This document shows, piece by piece, positions 11,793 to 25,607 of a DNA stretch of 64,000 nt (its first letter is position 1; each line of letters opens with the position of its first letter). Both the position numbers and the translations under genes were made by a program. The DNA comes from Hydrangea macrophylla (lineage: Eukaryota > Streptophyta > Magnoliopsida > Cornales > Hydrangeaceae). The stretch is from positions 84,258,871-84,322,870 of the forward strand of contig CM066994.1 in assembly GCA_033977485.1 (NCBI GenBank), given 5' to 3'. The notes under the pieces were generated by a model. The model was given only the letters and a program-made list of their open reading frames with translations, had not been told where the DNA came from and made no database searches.

Positions 11793-14700
11793 TTGTATCT
11801 GGATAACCGGGAGTCCGATTCATGTTCCGTTTCTTCCTGTAACTTTCTATGGATGTGTGAGTGGTGCGAGTTAAGTTTCGTGGTTAACGGATCGACGGTT
11901 TGCATTTTGACCCCCCCAAACCCCAAAAACTTGGTTTTTAAGAGTTTACGAGGTAAAAAAGTTGTTTTGTATTGTATCTTGATAACCGGGAGTCTGATTA
12001 TTGTTCCGTTTCTTCCTACAACTTTTTATGGATGTGTGGGTGGTGTGAGTTAATTTTCGTGGTTACCGGATCGACGGTTTGCATCCAAACCCCAAAAACT
12101 TAGTTTTTAAGAGTTTACGAGATAAAAAAGTTGTTTTGTATTGTATCTGGATAACCGGGAGTCTGATTCCTGTTCCGTTGCTTCCTGCAACTTTCTATGG
12201 ACATGTAGGAGTTGTAAGTTATGTTTCGTGATTACCGGAAGGACGGTTTGCATTTAGACCCCACAAACCCCAAAAACATACTCCCTCCGTCCCATAATAA
12301 GTGTCCACATTTCCTTTTTTGGATGTCCCACAATAAGTGTCCACTTTCCTAAATTGACATATATATTTTACTTACTTTCCAAAACTACCATTATAATAAA
12401 GACAAAGAAGCATTTATTTGTGATCCCAAAATAAGCAAAAAGTCAAACACCCATCACATCTAAGGGTAAAATTGGAAAGTGGCTCTTTAATGAACCAAAT
12501 AAATTAATATAATACAACTTTCTTAAACATTGTGCAAAAAGGAAGTGGACACTTATTATGGGACGGAGGGAGTAGTTTTTAAGAGTTTACGAGGTAAAAA
12601 AGTTATTTTGTATTGTATCTTGATAACCGGGAGTCCAATTCCTGTTCAGTTTCTTCCTGCAACTTTCTATGGATGTGTGGGAGGTGCGAGTTAAGTTTCA
12701 TGGTTACTGGATCGACAGTTTTCACTTGACCCCCCAAACCTAAAAAACTTAGTTTTTAAGAGTTTACTAGGTAAAAAAGTTGTTTTGTTTTGTATTGTAT
12801 CTTGATGACCGAGAGTCCAATTCCAGTTCAATTTCTTCCTACAACTTTCTATGGACGTGTGGGAGTTGCGAGTTATGTTTCCTATTTACCGGATTTACGG
12901 TTTACATTTTGACCCCTCAAACCCCAAAAACTTAGTTTTTAAGAGTTTACGAGGTAAAAAAGTTATTTTGTATTGTATCTTGATAACCGGGTGTCCAATT
13001 CCTGTTCCGTTTCTTCTTGAAACTTTCTATAGACGTGTGGGAGTTGCGATTTAAGTTTTGTGTTTACCGGATTAACGGTTTGCATTTTGACCCCCCAAAC
13101 CCCAAAAACTTAGTTTTTAAGAGTTTATGAGGTAAAAAAGTTGTTTTGTTTTGTATTGTATCTTGATGACCGGGAGTCCAATTCCTGTTCCATTTCTTCC
13201 TACAACTTTCTATGGACGTGTGGGAGTTGCAAGTTATGTTTCGTGTTTACCGGATTGACGGTTTGCATTTTGACCCCCCAAACCCCAAAAACTTAGTTTT
13301 TAAGAGTTTACGAGGTAAAAAAGTTATTTTGTATTGTATCTTGATAACCGGGTGTCCAATTCCTGTTCTGTTTCTTCTTGCAACTTTCTATAGACGTGTG
13401 GGAATTGCGATTTAAGTTTCGTGTTTACCGGATTGACGGTTTGCATTTTGACCCCCCAAACCCCAAAAACTTAGTTTTTAAGAGTTTACGAGGTAAAAAA
13501 GTTGTTTTGTATTGTATCTTGATGACCGAGAGCCCAATTCCTGTTCAGTTTCTTCCTGCAACTTTAAATGGACATGTGGGAGTTGCGAGTTAAGTTTTGT
13601 ATTTACCGGATTGACGGTTTGCATTTTGACCCCCCAAACCCCAAAAACTTAGTTTTTAAGAGTTTACGAGGTAAAAAAGTTGTTTTGTATTGTATGTTGA
13701 TAATCAGGAGTCCGATTTCTATTCCGTTTCTTCCTGCAACTTTCTATGGATGTGTGGGTGGTGTGAGTTAAGTTTCGTGGTTACAGGATCGACGGTTTGC
13801 ATTTTGACCCCCCAAACCCCAAAAACTTAGTTTTTAAGAGTTTACGAGGTAAAAAAGTTGTTTTGTATTGTATTTTGATAACCGGGAGTCCGATTCCTAT
13901 TCCGTTTCTTCCTACAACTTTCTATGGATGTATGGATGGTGCGAGTTAAGTTTCTTGGTTAACGGATCGACGGTTTGCATTTTGACCCCCCAAACCCCAA
14001 TAACTTAGTTTTTAAGAGTTTACGAGGTAAAAAAGTTATTTTGTATTGTATCTTGATAACCGAGTGTACAATTACTGTTCTGTTTCTTCCTGCAACTTTC
14101 TATGGATGTGTGAGAGGTGCGAGTTAAGTTTCATGGTTACCGGATCGACAGTTTTCATTTTGACCCCCCAAACCCCAAAAACTTAGTTTTTAAGAGTTTA
14201 CGAGGTAAAAAAGTTGTTTTGTTTTGTATTGTATCTTGATGACCGGGAGTCCAATTCCTGTTCCGTTTCTACCTACAACTTTATATGGAAGTGTGGGAGT
14301 TGCGAGTTATGTTTCGTGTTTACAGGATTGATGGTTTGCATTTTGACCCCCCAAACCCTAAAAACTTAGTTTTTTAGAGTTAACGAGGTAAAAAAGTTGT
14401 TTTGTATTGTATCTTGATAACCGGGTTTCCAATTCCTATTCCGTTTCTTCTTTCAACTTTCTATAGACGTGTGGGAGTTGCGAGTTAAGTTTCGTGTTTA
14501 CCGGATTGACGGTTTGCATTTTGACCCCCCAAAACCCAAAAACTTAGTTTTTCAGAGTTTACGAGGTAAAAAAGTTATTTTGTATTGTATTTTGATAACC
14601 GGGAGTCTGATTCCTATTCCGTTTCTTCCTAAAACTTTCTATGGATGTGTGGATGGTGCGATTAAGTTTTGTGGTTACCGGATCGACGGTTTGCATTTTG

Positions 14701-14938
14701 ACCCCCCAAACCCCAAAAACTTAGTTTCTAAGAGTTTACGAGGTAAAAAAGTTGTTTTGTATTTTATCTTGATAATCGGGAGTCCAATTCTTGTTCTATT
14801 TCTTCCTGCAACTTTCAATGGACATGTGGGAATTGTGAGTTAAGTTTCGTGGTTACCGGATCGACGGTTTGCATTTTGACCCCCCAAACCCCAAAAACGT
14901 AGTTTTAAGAGTTTACGAGGTAAAAAAGTTGTTTTGTA
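11793..14938 (+). repeat. HOR copy 4 (16-mer carrying a Stowaway MITE)
   Basis: 3,146 bp between diagnostic monomers. Subtracting the 292-bp MITE and its 2-bp target duplication leaves 2,852 bp, a complete 16-mer. Confidence 0.8.
12281..12572. mobile_element. Stowaway MITE (Tc1/Mariner type), complete
   Basis: 292-bp element bounded by inverted repeats ctccctccgtcccataataa and ttattatgggacggagggag, flanked by TA on both sides (12279-12280 and 12573-12574). These are the signature termini and target duplication of plant Stowaway MITEs. Removing the element and one TA restores the monomer sequence aaaaacatagttttt seen in the other HOR copies at this position. No transposase coding is present. 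It occurs in one HOR copy only. Confidence 0.95.
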
Positions 14939-17900
14939 TTGTATCTGGATAACCGGGAGTCCGATTCCTGTTCCGTTTCTTCCTGTAACTTTCTATGGAT
15001 GTGTGAGTGGTGCGAGTTAAGTTTCGTGGTTAACGGATCGACGGTTTGCATTTTGACCCCCCCAAACCCCAAAAACTTGGTTTTTAAGAGTTTACGAGGT
15101 AAAAAAGTTGTTTTGTATTGTATCTTGATAACCGGGAGTCTGATTATTGTTCCGTTTCTTCCTACAACTTTTTATGGATGTGTGGGTGGTGTGAGTTAAT
15201 TTTCGTGGTTACCGGATCGACGGTTTGCATCCAAACCCCAAAAACTTAGTTTTTAAGAGTTTACGAGATAAAAAAGTTGTTTTGTATTGTATCTGGATAA
15301 CCGGGAGTCTGATTCCTGTTCCGTTGCTTCCTGCAACTTTCTATGGACATGTAGGAGTTGTAAGTTATGTTTCGTGATTACCGGAAGGACGGTTTGCATT
15401 TAGACCCCACAAACCCCAAAAACATAGTTTTTAAGAGTTTACGAGGTAAAAAAGTTATTTTGTATTGTATCTTGATAACCGGGAGTCCAATTCCTGTTCA
15501 GTTTCTTCCTGCAACTTTCTATGGATGTGTGGGAGGTGCGAGTTAAGTTTCATGGTTACTGGATCGACAGTTTTCACTTGACCCCCCAAACCTAAAAAAC
15601 TTAGTTTTTAAGAGTTTACTAGGTAAAAAAGTTGTTTTGTTTTGTATTGTATCTTGATGACCGAGAGTCCAATTCCAGTTCAATTTCTTCCTACAACTTT
15701 CTATGGACGTGTGGGAGTTGCGAGTTATGTTTCCTATTTACCGGATTTACGGTTTACATTTTGACCCCTCAAACCCCAAAAACTTAGTTTTTAAGAGTTT
15801 ACGAGGTAAAAAAGTTATTTTGTATTGTATCTTGATAACCGGGTGTCCAATTCCTGTTCCGTTTCTTCTTGAAACTTTCTATAGACGTGTGGGAGTTGCG
15901 ATTTAAGTTTCGTGTTTACCGGATTAACGGTTTGCATTTTGACCCCCCAAACCCCAAAAACTTAGTTTTTAAGAGTTTATGAGGTAAAAAAGTTGTTTTG
16001 TTTTGTATTGTATCTTGATGACCGGGAGTCCAATTCCTGTTCCATTTCTTCCTACAACTTTCTATGGACGTGTGGGAGTTGCAAGTTATGTTTCGTGTTT
16101 ACCGGATTGACGGTTTGCATTTTGACCCCCCAAACCCCAAAAACTTAGTTTTTAAGAGTTTACGAGGTAAAAAAGTTATTTTGTATTGTATCTTGATAAC
16201 CGGGTGTCCAATTCCTGTTCTGTTTCTTCTTGCAACTTTCTATAGACGTGTGGGAATTGCGATTTAAGTTTCGTGTTTACCGGATTGACGGTTTGCATTT
16301 TGACCCCCCAAACCCCAAAAACTTAGTTTTTAAGAGTTTACGAGGTAAAAAAGTTGTTTTGTATTGTATCTTGATGACCGAGAGCCCAATTCCTGTTCAG
16401 TTTCTTCCTGCAACTTTAAATGGACATGTGGAAGTTGCGAGTTAAGTTTTGTATTTACCGGATTGACGGTTTGCATTTTGACCCCCCAAACCCCAAAAAC
16501 TTAGTTTTTAAGAGTTTACGAGGTAAAAAAGTTGTTTTGTATTGTATGTTGATAATCGGGAGTCCGATTCCTATTCCGTTTCGTCCTGCAACTTTCTATG
16601 GATGTGTGGGTGGTGTGAGTTAAGTTTCGTGGTTACAGGATCGACGGTTTGCATTTTGACCCCCCAAACCCCAAAAACTTAGTTTTTAAGAGTTTACGAG
16701 GTAAAAAAGTTGTTTTGTATTGTATCTGGATAACCAGGAGTCCGATTCCTATTCCGTTTCTTCCTACAACTTTCTATGGATGTATGGATGGTGCGAGTTA
16801 AGTTTCTTGGTTAACGGATCGACGGTTTGCATTTTGACCCCCCAAACCCCAATAACTTAGTTTTTAAGAGTTTACGAGGTAAAAAAGTTATTTTGTATTG
16901 TATCTTGATAACCGAGTGTACAATTACTGTTCTGTTTCTTCCTGCAACTTTCTATGGATGTGTGGGAGGTGAGAGTTAAGTTTCATGGTTACTGGATCGA
17001 CAGTTTTCACTTGACCCCCCAAACCTAAAAAACTTAGTTTTTAAGAGTTTACTAGGTAAAAAAGTTGTTTTGTTTTGTATTGTATCTTGATGACCGAGAG
17101 TCCAATTCCAATTCAATTTCTTCCTACAACTTTCTATGGACGTGTGGGAGTTGCGAGTTATGTTTCCTATTTACCGGATTTACGGTTTACATTTTGACCC
17201 CTCAAACCCCAAAAACTTAGTTTTTAAGAGTTTACGAGGTAAAAAAGTTATTTTGTATTGTATCTTGATAACCGGGTGTCCAATTCCTGTTCCGTTTCTT
17301 CTTGAAACTTTCTATAGACGTGTGGGAGTTGCGATTTAAGTTTCGTGTTTACCGGATTAACGGTTTGCATTTTGACCCCCCAAACCCCAAAAACTTAGTT
17401 TTTAAGAGTTTATGAGGTAAAAAAGTTGTTTTGTTTTGTATTGTATCTTGATGACCGGGAGTCCAATTCCTGTTCCATTTCTTCCTACAACTTTCTATGG
17501 ACGTGTGGGAGTTGCAAGTTATGTTTCGTGTTTACCGGATTGACGGTTTGCATTTTGACCCCCCAAACCCCAAAAACTTAGTTTTTAAGAGTTTACGAGG
17601 TAAAAAAGTTATTTTGTATTGTATCTTGATAACCGGGTGTCCAATTCCTGTTCTGTTTCTTCTTGCAACTTTCTATAGACATGTGGGAATTGCGATTTAA
17701 GTTTCGTGTTTACCGGATTGACGGTTTGCATTTTGACCCCCCAAACCCCAAAAACTTAGTTTTTAAGAGTTTACGAGGTAAAAAAGTTGTTTTGTATTGT
17801 ATCTTGATGACCGAGAGCCCAATTCCTGTTCAGTTTCTTCCTGCAACTTTAAATGGACATGTGGAAGTTGCGAGTTAAGTTTTGTATTTACCGGATTGGC

Positions 17901-20900
17901 GGTTTGCATTTTGACCCCCCAAACCCCAAAAACTTAGTTTTTAAGAGTTTACGAGGTGAAAAAGTTGTTTTGTATTGTATGTTGATAATCGGGAGTCCGA
18001 TTCCTATTCCGTTTCTTCCTGCAACTTTCTATGGATGTGTGGGTGGTGTGAGTTAAGTTTCGTGGTTACAGGATCGACGGTTTGCATTTTGACCCCCCAA
18101 ACCCCAAAAACTTAGTTTTTAAGAGTTTACGAGGTAAAAAAGTTGTTTTGTATTGTATCTGGATAACCAGGAGTCCGATTCCTATTCCGTTTCTTCCTAC
18201 AACTTTCTATGCATGTATGGATGGTGCGAGTTAAGTTTCTTGGTTAACGGATCGACGGTTTGCATTTTGACCCCCCAAACCCCAATAACTTAGTTTTTAA
18301 GAGTTTACGAGGTAAAAAAGTTATTTTGTATTGTATCTTGATAACCGAGTGTACAATTACTGTTCTGTTTCTTCCTGCAACTTTCTATGGATGTGTGAGA
18401 GGTGCGAGTTAAGTTTCATGGTTACCGGATCGACAGTTTTCACTTGACCCCCCAAACCTAAAAAACTTAGTTTTTAAGAGTTTACTAGGTAAAAAAGTTG
18501 TTTTGTTTTGTATTGTATCTTGATGACCGAGAGTCCAATTCCAGTTCAATTTCTTCCTACAACTTTCTATGGACGTGTGGGAGTTGCGAGTTATATTTCC
18601 TATTTACCGGATTTACGGTTTACATTTTGACCCCTCAAACCCCAAAAACTTAGTTTTTAAGAGTTTACGAGGTAAAAAAGTTATTTTGTATTGTATCTTG
18701 ATAACCGGGTGTCCAATTCCTGTTCCGTTTCTTCTTGAAACTTTCTATAGACGTGTGGGAGTTGCGATTTAAGTTTCGTGTTTACCGGATTAACGGTTTG
18801 CATTTTGACCCCCCAAACCCCAAAAACTTAGTTTTTAAGAGTTTATGAGGTAAAAAAGTTGTTTTGTTTTGTATTGTATCTTGATGACCGGGAGTCCAAT
18901 TCCTGTTCCATTTCTTCCTACAACTTTCTATGGACGTGTGGGAGTTGCAAGTTATGTTTCGTGTTTACCGGATTGACGGTTTGCATTTTGACCCCCCAAA
19001 CCCCAAAAACTTAGTTTTTAAGAGTTTACGAGGTAAAAAAGTTATTTTGTATTGTATCTTGATAACCGGGTGTCCAATTCCTGTTCTGTTTTTTCTTGCA
19101 ACTTTCTATAGACGTGTGGGAATTGCGATTTAAGTTTCGTGTTTACCGGATTGACGGTTTGCATTTTGACCCCCCAAACCCCAAAAACTTAGTTTTTAAG
19201 AGTTTACGAGGTAAAAAAGTTGTTTTGTATTGTATCTTGATGACCGAGAGCCCAATTCCTGTTCAGTTTCTTCCTGCAACTTTAAATGGACATGTGGAAG
19301 TTGCGAGTTAAGTTTTGTATTTACCGGATTGGCGGTTTGCATTTTGACCCCCCAAACCCCAAAAACTTAGTTTTTAAGAGTTTACGAGGTAAAAAAGTTG
19401 TTTTGTATTGTATGTTGATAATCGGGAGTCCGATTCCTATTCCGTTTCTTCCTGCAACTTTCTATGGATGTGTGGGTGGTGTGAGTTAAGTTTCGTGGTT
19501 ACAGGATCGACGGTTTGCATTTTGACCCCCCAAACCCCAAAAACTTAGTTTTTAAGAGTTTACGAGGTAAAAAAGTTGTTTTGTATTGTATCTGGATAAC
19601 CAGGAGTCCGATTCCTATTCCGTTTCTTCCTACAACTTTCTATGGATGTATGGATGGTGCGAGTTAAGTTTCTTGGTTAACGGATCGACGGTTTGCATTT
19701 TGACCCCCCAAACCCCAATAACTTAGTTTTTAAGAGTTTACGAGGTAAAAAAGTTATTTTGTATTGTATCTTGATAACCGAGTGTACAATTACTGTTCTG
19801 TTTCTTCCTGCAACTTTCTATGGATGTGTGAGAGGTGCGAGTTAAGTTTCATGGTTACCGGATCGACAGTTTTCATTTTGACCCCCCAAACCCCAAAAAC
19901 TTAGTTTTTAAGAGTTTACGAGGTAAAAAAGTTGTTTTGTTTTGTATTGTATCTTGATGACCGGGAGTCCAATTCCTGTTCCGTTTCTACCTACAACTTT
20001 ATATGGAAGTGTGGGAGTTGCAAGTTATGTTTCGTGTTTACAGGATTGATGGTTTGCATTTTGACCCCCCAAACCCTAAAAATTTAGTTTTTTCGAGTTA
20101 ACGAGGTAAAAAAGTTGTTTTGTATTGTATCTTGATAACCGGGTGTCCAATTCCTATTCCGTTTCTTCTTTCAACTTTCTATAGACGTGTGGGAGTTGCG
20201 AGTTAAGTTTCGTGTTTACCGGATTGACGGTTTGCATTTTGACCCCCCAAACCCCAAAAACTTAGTTTTTAAGAGTTTATGAGGTAAAAAAGATTTTTTG
20301 TTTTGTATTGTATCTTGATGACCGGGAGTCCAATTCCTGTTCCATTTCTTCCTACAACTTTCTATGGACGTGTGGGAGTTACAAGTTATGTTTCGTGTTT
20401 ACCGGATTGACGGTTTGCATTTTGACCCCCCAAATCCCAAAAACTTAGTTTTTAAGAGTTTACGAGGTAAAAAAGTTATTTTGTATTGTATCTTGATAAC
20501 CGGGTGTCCAATTCCTGTTCTGTTTCTTCTTGCAACTTTTTATAGACGTGTGGGAATTGCGATTTAAGTTTCGTGTTTACCGGATTGACGGTTTGCATTT
20601 TGACCCCCCAAACCCCAAAAACTTAGTTTTTAAGAGTTTACGAGGTAAAAAAGTTGTTTTGTATTGTATCTTGATGACCGAGAGCCCAATTCCTGTTCAG
20701 TTTCTTCCTGCAACTTTAAATGGACATGTGGGAGTTGCGAGTTAAGTTTTGTATTTACCGGATTGACGGTTTGCATTTTGACCCCCCAAACCCCAAAAAC
20801 TTAGTTTTTAAGAGTTTACGAGGTAAAAAAGTTGTTTTGTATTGTATGTTGATAATCGGGAGTCCGATTCCTATTCCGTTTCTTCCTGCAACTTTCTATG

Positions 20901-22446
20901 GATGTGTGGGTGGTGTGAGTTAAGTTTCGTGGTTACAGGATCGACGGTTTGCATTTTGACCCCCCAAACCCCAAAAACTTAGTTTTTAAGAGTTTACGAG
21001 GTAAAAAAGTTGTTTTGTATTGTATCTGGATAACCAGGAGTCCGATTCCTATTCCGTTTCTTCCTACAACTTTCTATGGATGTATGGATGGTGCGAGTTA
21101 AGTTTCTTGGTTAACGGATCGACGGTTTGCATTTTGACCCCCCAAACCCCAATAACTTAGTTTTTAAGAGTTTACGAGGTAAAAAAGTTATTTTGTATTG
21201 TATCTTGATAACCGAGTGTACAATTACTGTTCTGTTTCTTCCTGCAACTTTCTATGGATGTGTGAGAGGTGCGAGTTAAGTTTCATGGTTACCGGATCGA
21301 CAGTTTTCATTTTGACCCCCCAAACCCCAAAAACTTAGTTTTTAAGAGTTTACGAGGTAAAAAAGTTGTTTTGTATTGTATCTGGATAACCAGGAGTCCG
21401 ATTCCTATTCCGTTTCTTCCTACAACTTTCTATGGATGTATGGATGGTGCGAGTTAAGTTTCATGGTTAACGGATCGACGGTTTGCATTTTGACCCCCCA
21501 AACCCCAATAACTTAGTTTTTAAGAGTTTACGAGGTAAAAAAGTTATTTTGTATTGTATCTTGATAACCGAGTGTACAATTACTGTTCTGTTTCTTCCTG
21601 CAACTTTCTATGGATGTGTGAGAGGTGCGAGTTAAGTTTCATGGTTACCGGATCGACAGTTTTCATTTTGAACCCCCAAACCCCAAAAACTTAGTTTTTA
21701 AGAGTTTACGAGGTAAAAAAGTTGTTTTGTTTTGTATTGTATCTTGATGACCGGGAGTCCAATTCCTGTTCCGTTTCTACCTACAACTTTATATGGAAGT
21801 GTGGGAGTTGCGAGTTATGTTTCGTGTTTACAGGATTGATGGTTTGCATTTTGACCCCCCAAACCCTAAAAATTTAGTTTTTTAGAGTTAACGAGGTAAA
21901 AAAGTTGTTTTGTATTGTATCTTGATAACCGTGTGTCCAATTCCTATTCCGTTTCTTCTTTCAACTTTCTATAGACGTGTGGGAGTTGCGAGTTAAGTTT
22001 CGTGTTTACCGGATTGACGGTTTGCATTTTGACCCCCCAAAACCCAAAAACTTAGTTTTTCAGAGTTTACGAGGTAAAAAAGTTATTTTGTATTGTATTT
22101 TGATAACTGGGAGTCTGATTCCTATTCCGTTTCTTCCTAAAACTTTCTATGGATGTGTGGATGGTGCGATTAAGTTTTGTGGTTACCGGATCGACGGTTT
22201 GCATTTTGACCCCCCAAACCCCAAAAACTTAGTTTCTAAGAGTTTACGAGGTAAAAAAGTTGTTTTGTATTTTATCTTGATAACCGGGAGTCCAATTCTT
22301 GTTCTATTTCTTCCTGCAACTTTCAATGGACATGTGGGAATTATGAGTTAAGTTTCGTGGTTACCGGATCGACGGTTTGCATTTTGACCCCCCAAACCCC
22401 AAAAACGTAGTTTTAAGAGTTTAAGAGGTAAAAAAGTTGTTTTGTA
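14939..22446 (+). repeat. HOR region 5: three 8-mer blocks plus a 2-monomer duplication
   Basis: No 4136-type diagnostic monomer occurs for 7,508 bp (about 42 monomers). The monomer with gggagttgcaagttatgttt recurs at 16064, 17497, 18930 and 20364, spacing 1,433, 1,433 and 1,434 bp (8 monomers), then at 23572 (3,208 bp, 18 monomers). The extra two monomers come from a direct duplication of about 358 bp, with copies at about 21000-21360 and 21360-21720. Confidence 0.8.
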
Positions 22447-25400
22447 TTGTATCTGGATAACCGGGAGTCCGATTCCTGTTCCGTTTCTTCTTGTAACTTT
22501 CTATGGATGTGTGAGTGGTGCGAGTTAAGTTTCGTGGTTAACGGATCGACGGTTTGCATTTTGACCCCCCCAAACCCCAAAAACTTGGTTTTTAAGAGTT
22601 TACGAGGTAAAAAAGTTGTTTTGTATTGTATCTTGATAACCGGGAGTCTGATTATTGTTCCGTTTCTTCCTACAACTTTTTATGGATGTGTGGGTGGTGT
22701 GAGTTAATTTTCGTGGTTACCGGATCGACGGTTTGCATCCAAACCCCAAAAACTTAGTTTTTAAGAGTTTACGAGATAAAAAAGTTGTTTTGTATTGTAT
22801 CTGGATAACCGGGAGTCTGATTCCTGTTCCGTTGCTTCCTGCAACTTTCTATGGACATGTAGGAGTTGTAAGTTATGTTTCGTGATTACCGGAAGAACGG
22901 TTTGCATTTAGACCCCACAAACCCCAAAAACATAGTTTTTAAGAGTTTACGAGGTAAAAAAGTTATTTTGTATTGTATCTTGATAACCGGGAGTCCAATT
23001 CCTGTTCAGTTTCTTCCTGCAACTTTCTATGGATGTGTGGGAGGTGCGAGTTAAGTTTCATGGTTACTGGATCGACAGTTTTCACTTGACCCCCCAAACC
23101 TAAAAAACTTAGTTTTTAAGAGTTTACTAGGTAAAAAAGTTGTTTTGTTTTGTATTGTATCTTGATGACCGAGAGTCCAATTCCAGTTCAATTTCTTCCT
23201 ACAACTTTCTATGGACGTGTGGGAGTTGCGAGTTATGTTTCCTATTTACCGGATTTACGGTTTACATTTTGACCCCTCAAACCCCAAAAACTTAGTTTTT
23301 AAGAGTTTACGAGGTAAAAAAGTTATTTTGTATTGTATCTTGATAACCGGGTGTCCAATTCCTGTTCCGTTTCTTCTTGAAACTTTCTATAGATGTGTGG
23401 GAGTTGCGATTTCAGTTTCGTGTTTACCGGATTAACGGTTTGCATTTTGACCCCCCAAACCCCAAAAACTTAGTTTTTAAGAGTTTATGAGGTAAAAAAG
23501 TTATTTTGTTTTGTATTGTATCTTGATGACCGGGAGTCCAATTCCTGTTCCATTTCTTCCTACAACTTTCTATGGACGTGTGGGAGTTGCAAGTTATGTT
23601 TCGTGTTTACCGGATTGACGGTTTGCATTTTGACCCCCCAAACCCCAAAAACTTAGTTTTTAAGAGTTTACGAGGTAAAAAAGTTATTTTGTATTGTATC
23701 TTGATAACCGGGTGTCCAATTCCTGTTCTGTTTCTTCTTGCAACTTTCTATAGACGTGTGGGAATTGCGATTTAAGTTTCGTGTTTACCGGATTGACGGT
23801 TTGCATTTTGACCCCCCAAACCCCAAAAACTTAGTTTTTAAGAGTTTACGAGGTAAAAAAGTTGTTTTGTATTGTATCTTGATGACCGAGAGCCCAATTC
23901 CTGTTCAGTTTCTTCCTGCAACTTTAAATGGACATGTGGGAGTTGCGAGTTAAGTTTTGTATTTACCGGATTGATGGTTTGCATTTTGACCCCCCAAACC
24001 CCAAAAACTTAGTTTTTAAGAGTTTACGAGGTAAAAAAGTTGTTTTGTATTGTATGTTGATAATCGGGAGTCCGATTCCTATTCCGTTTCTTCCTGCAAC
24101 TTTCTATGGATGTGTGGGTGGTGTGAGTTAAGTTTCGTGGTTACAGGATCGACGGTTTGCATTTTGACCCCCCAAACCCCAAAAACTTAGTTTTTAAGAG
24201 TTTACGAGGTAAAAAAGTTGTTTTGTATTGTATCTGGATAACCAGGAGTCCGATTCCTATTCCGTTTCTTCCTACAACTTTCTATGGATGTATGGATGGT
24301 GCGAGTTAAGTTTCTTGGTTAACGGATCGACGGTTTGCATTTTGACCCCCCAAACCCCAATAACTTAGTTTTTAAGAGTTTACGAGGTAAAAAAATTATT
24401 TTGTATTGTATCTTGATAACCGAGTGTACAATTACTGTTCTGTTTCTTCCTGCAACTTTCTATGGATGTGTGAGAGGTGCGAGTTAAGTTTCATGGTTAC
24501 CGGATCGACAGTTTTCATTTTGACCCCCCAAACCCCAAAAACTTAGTTTTTAAGAGTTTACGAGGTAAAAAAGTTGTTTTGTTTTGTATTGTATCTTGAT
24601 GACCGGGAGTCCAATTCCTGTTCCGTTTCTACCTACAACTTTATATGGAAGTGTGGGAGTTGCGAGTTATGTTTCGTGTTTACAGGATTGATGGTTTGCA
24701 TTTTGACCCCCCAAACCCTAAAAACTTAGTTTTTTAGAGTTAACGAGGTAAAAAAGTTGTTTTGTATTGTATCTTGATAACCGGGTTTCCAATTCCTATT
24801 CCGTTTCTTCTTTCAACTTTCTATAGACGTGTGGGAGTTGCGAGTTAAGTTTCGTGTTTACCGGATTGACGGTTTGCATTTTGACCCCCCAAAACCCAAA
24901 AACAGGGTCGCATGGTAACGTTTCCTGTTTTGAGTTTTCAGTTTTTTAAAAACGAAAACCAGTTTTGGTTTTTTTTTTTTTTTTGAAAAAAAAAACAAAA
25001 ACTTGTTTGGTAACATTGCTGATTTTTTAAAAAAAAACAAAAACAGGAAACTCAAAATGACTTTTTACTGTTTTCATTTTTTACCCAAAATTTGAAATCG
25101 TTTTTTAAAAACAAAAAACAAAAACGTTACCAAACGTGTTTTCAATTTTTGTTTTCTAAAAAACGAAAACAAAAACAGAAAACAGAAAACGACAACGTTA
25201 CCAAACGAGCCCTTAGTTTTTCAGAGTTTACGAGGTAAAAAAGTTATTTTGTATTGTATTTTGATAACCGGGAGTCTGATTCCTATTCCGTTTCTTCCTA
25301 AAACTTTCTATGGATGTGTGGATGGTGCGATTAAGTTTTGTGGTTACCGGATCGACGGTTTGCATTTTGACCCCCCAAACCCCAAAAACTTAGTTTCTAA

Positions 25401-25607
25401 GAGTTTACGAGGTAAAAAAGTTGTTTTGTATTTTATCTTGATAACCGGGAGTCCAATTCTTGTTCTATTTCTTCCTGCAACTTTCAATGGACATGTGGGA
25501 ATTGTGAGTTAAGTTTCGTGGTTACCGGATCGACGGTTTGCATTTTGACCCCCCAAACCCCAAAAACGTAGTTTTAAGAGTTTACGAGGTAAAAAAGTTG
25601 TTTTGTA
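22447..25607 (+). repeat. HOR copy 6 (16-mer carrying a Harbinger-type MITE)
   Basis: 3,161 bp between diagnostic monomers. The MITE at 24905-25212 with its net extra base accounts for 309 bp, leaving 2,852 bp. Confidence 0.8.
24905..25212. mobile_element. PIF/Harbinger (Tourist-like) MITE inserted in a satellite monomer
   Basis: 308-bp A/T-tract-rich element with imperfect inverted ends gggtcgcatggtaacg and cgttaccaaacgagccc, interrupting the monomer sequence aaaaacttagtttttcag. The right flank is TTA, the 3-bp target expected for PIF/Harbinger. The left flank keeps only the final A, so two T were lost there. The interior has no convincing ORF; the long T and A runs produce spurious minus-strand reading frames. 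The ends resemble those at 52281, 58930 and 39641, suggesting one family. Confidence 0.75.

Noticed and set aside
24858..25055. Phe/Lys-rich minus-strand reading frame
   Set aside because: It runs through poly-A and poly-T tracts of the Harbinger-type MITE and into satellite; low-complexity artefact.
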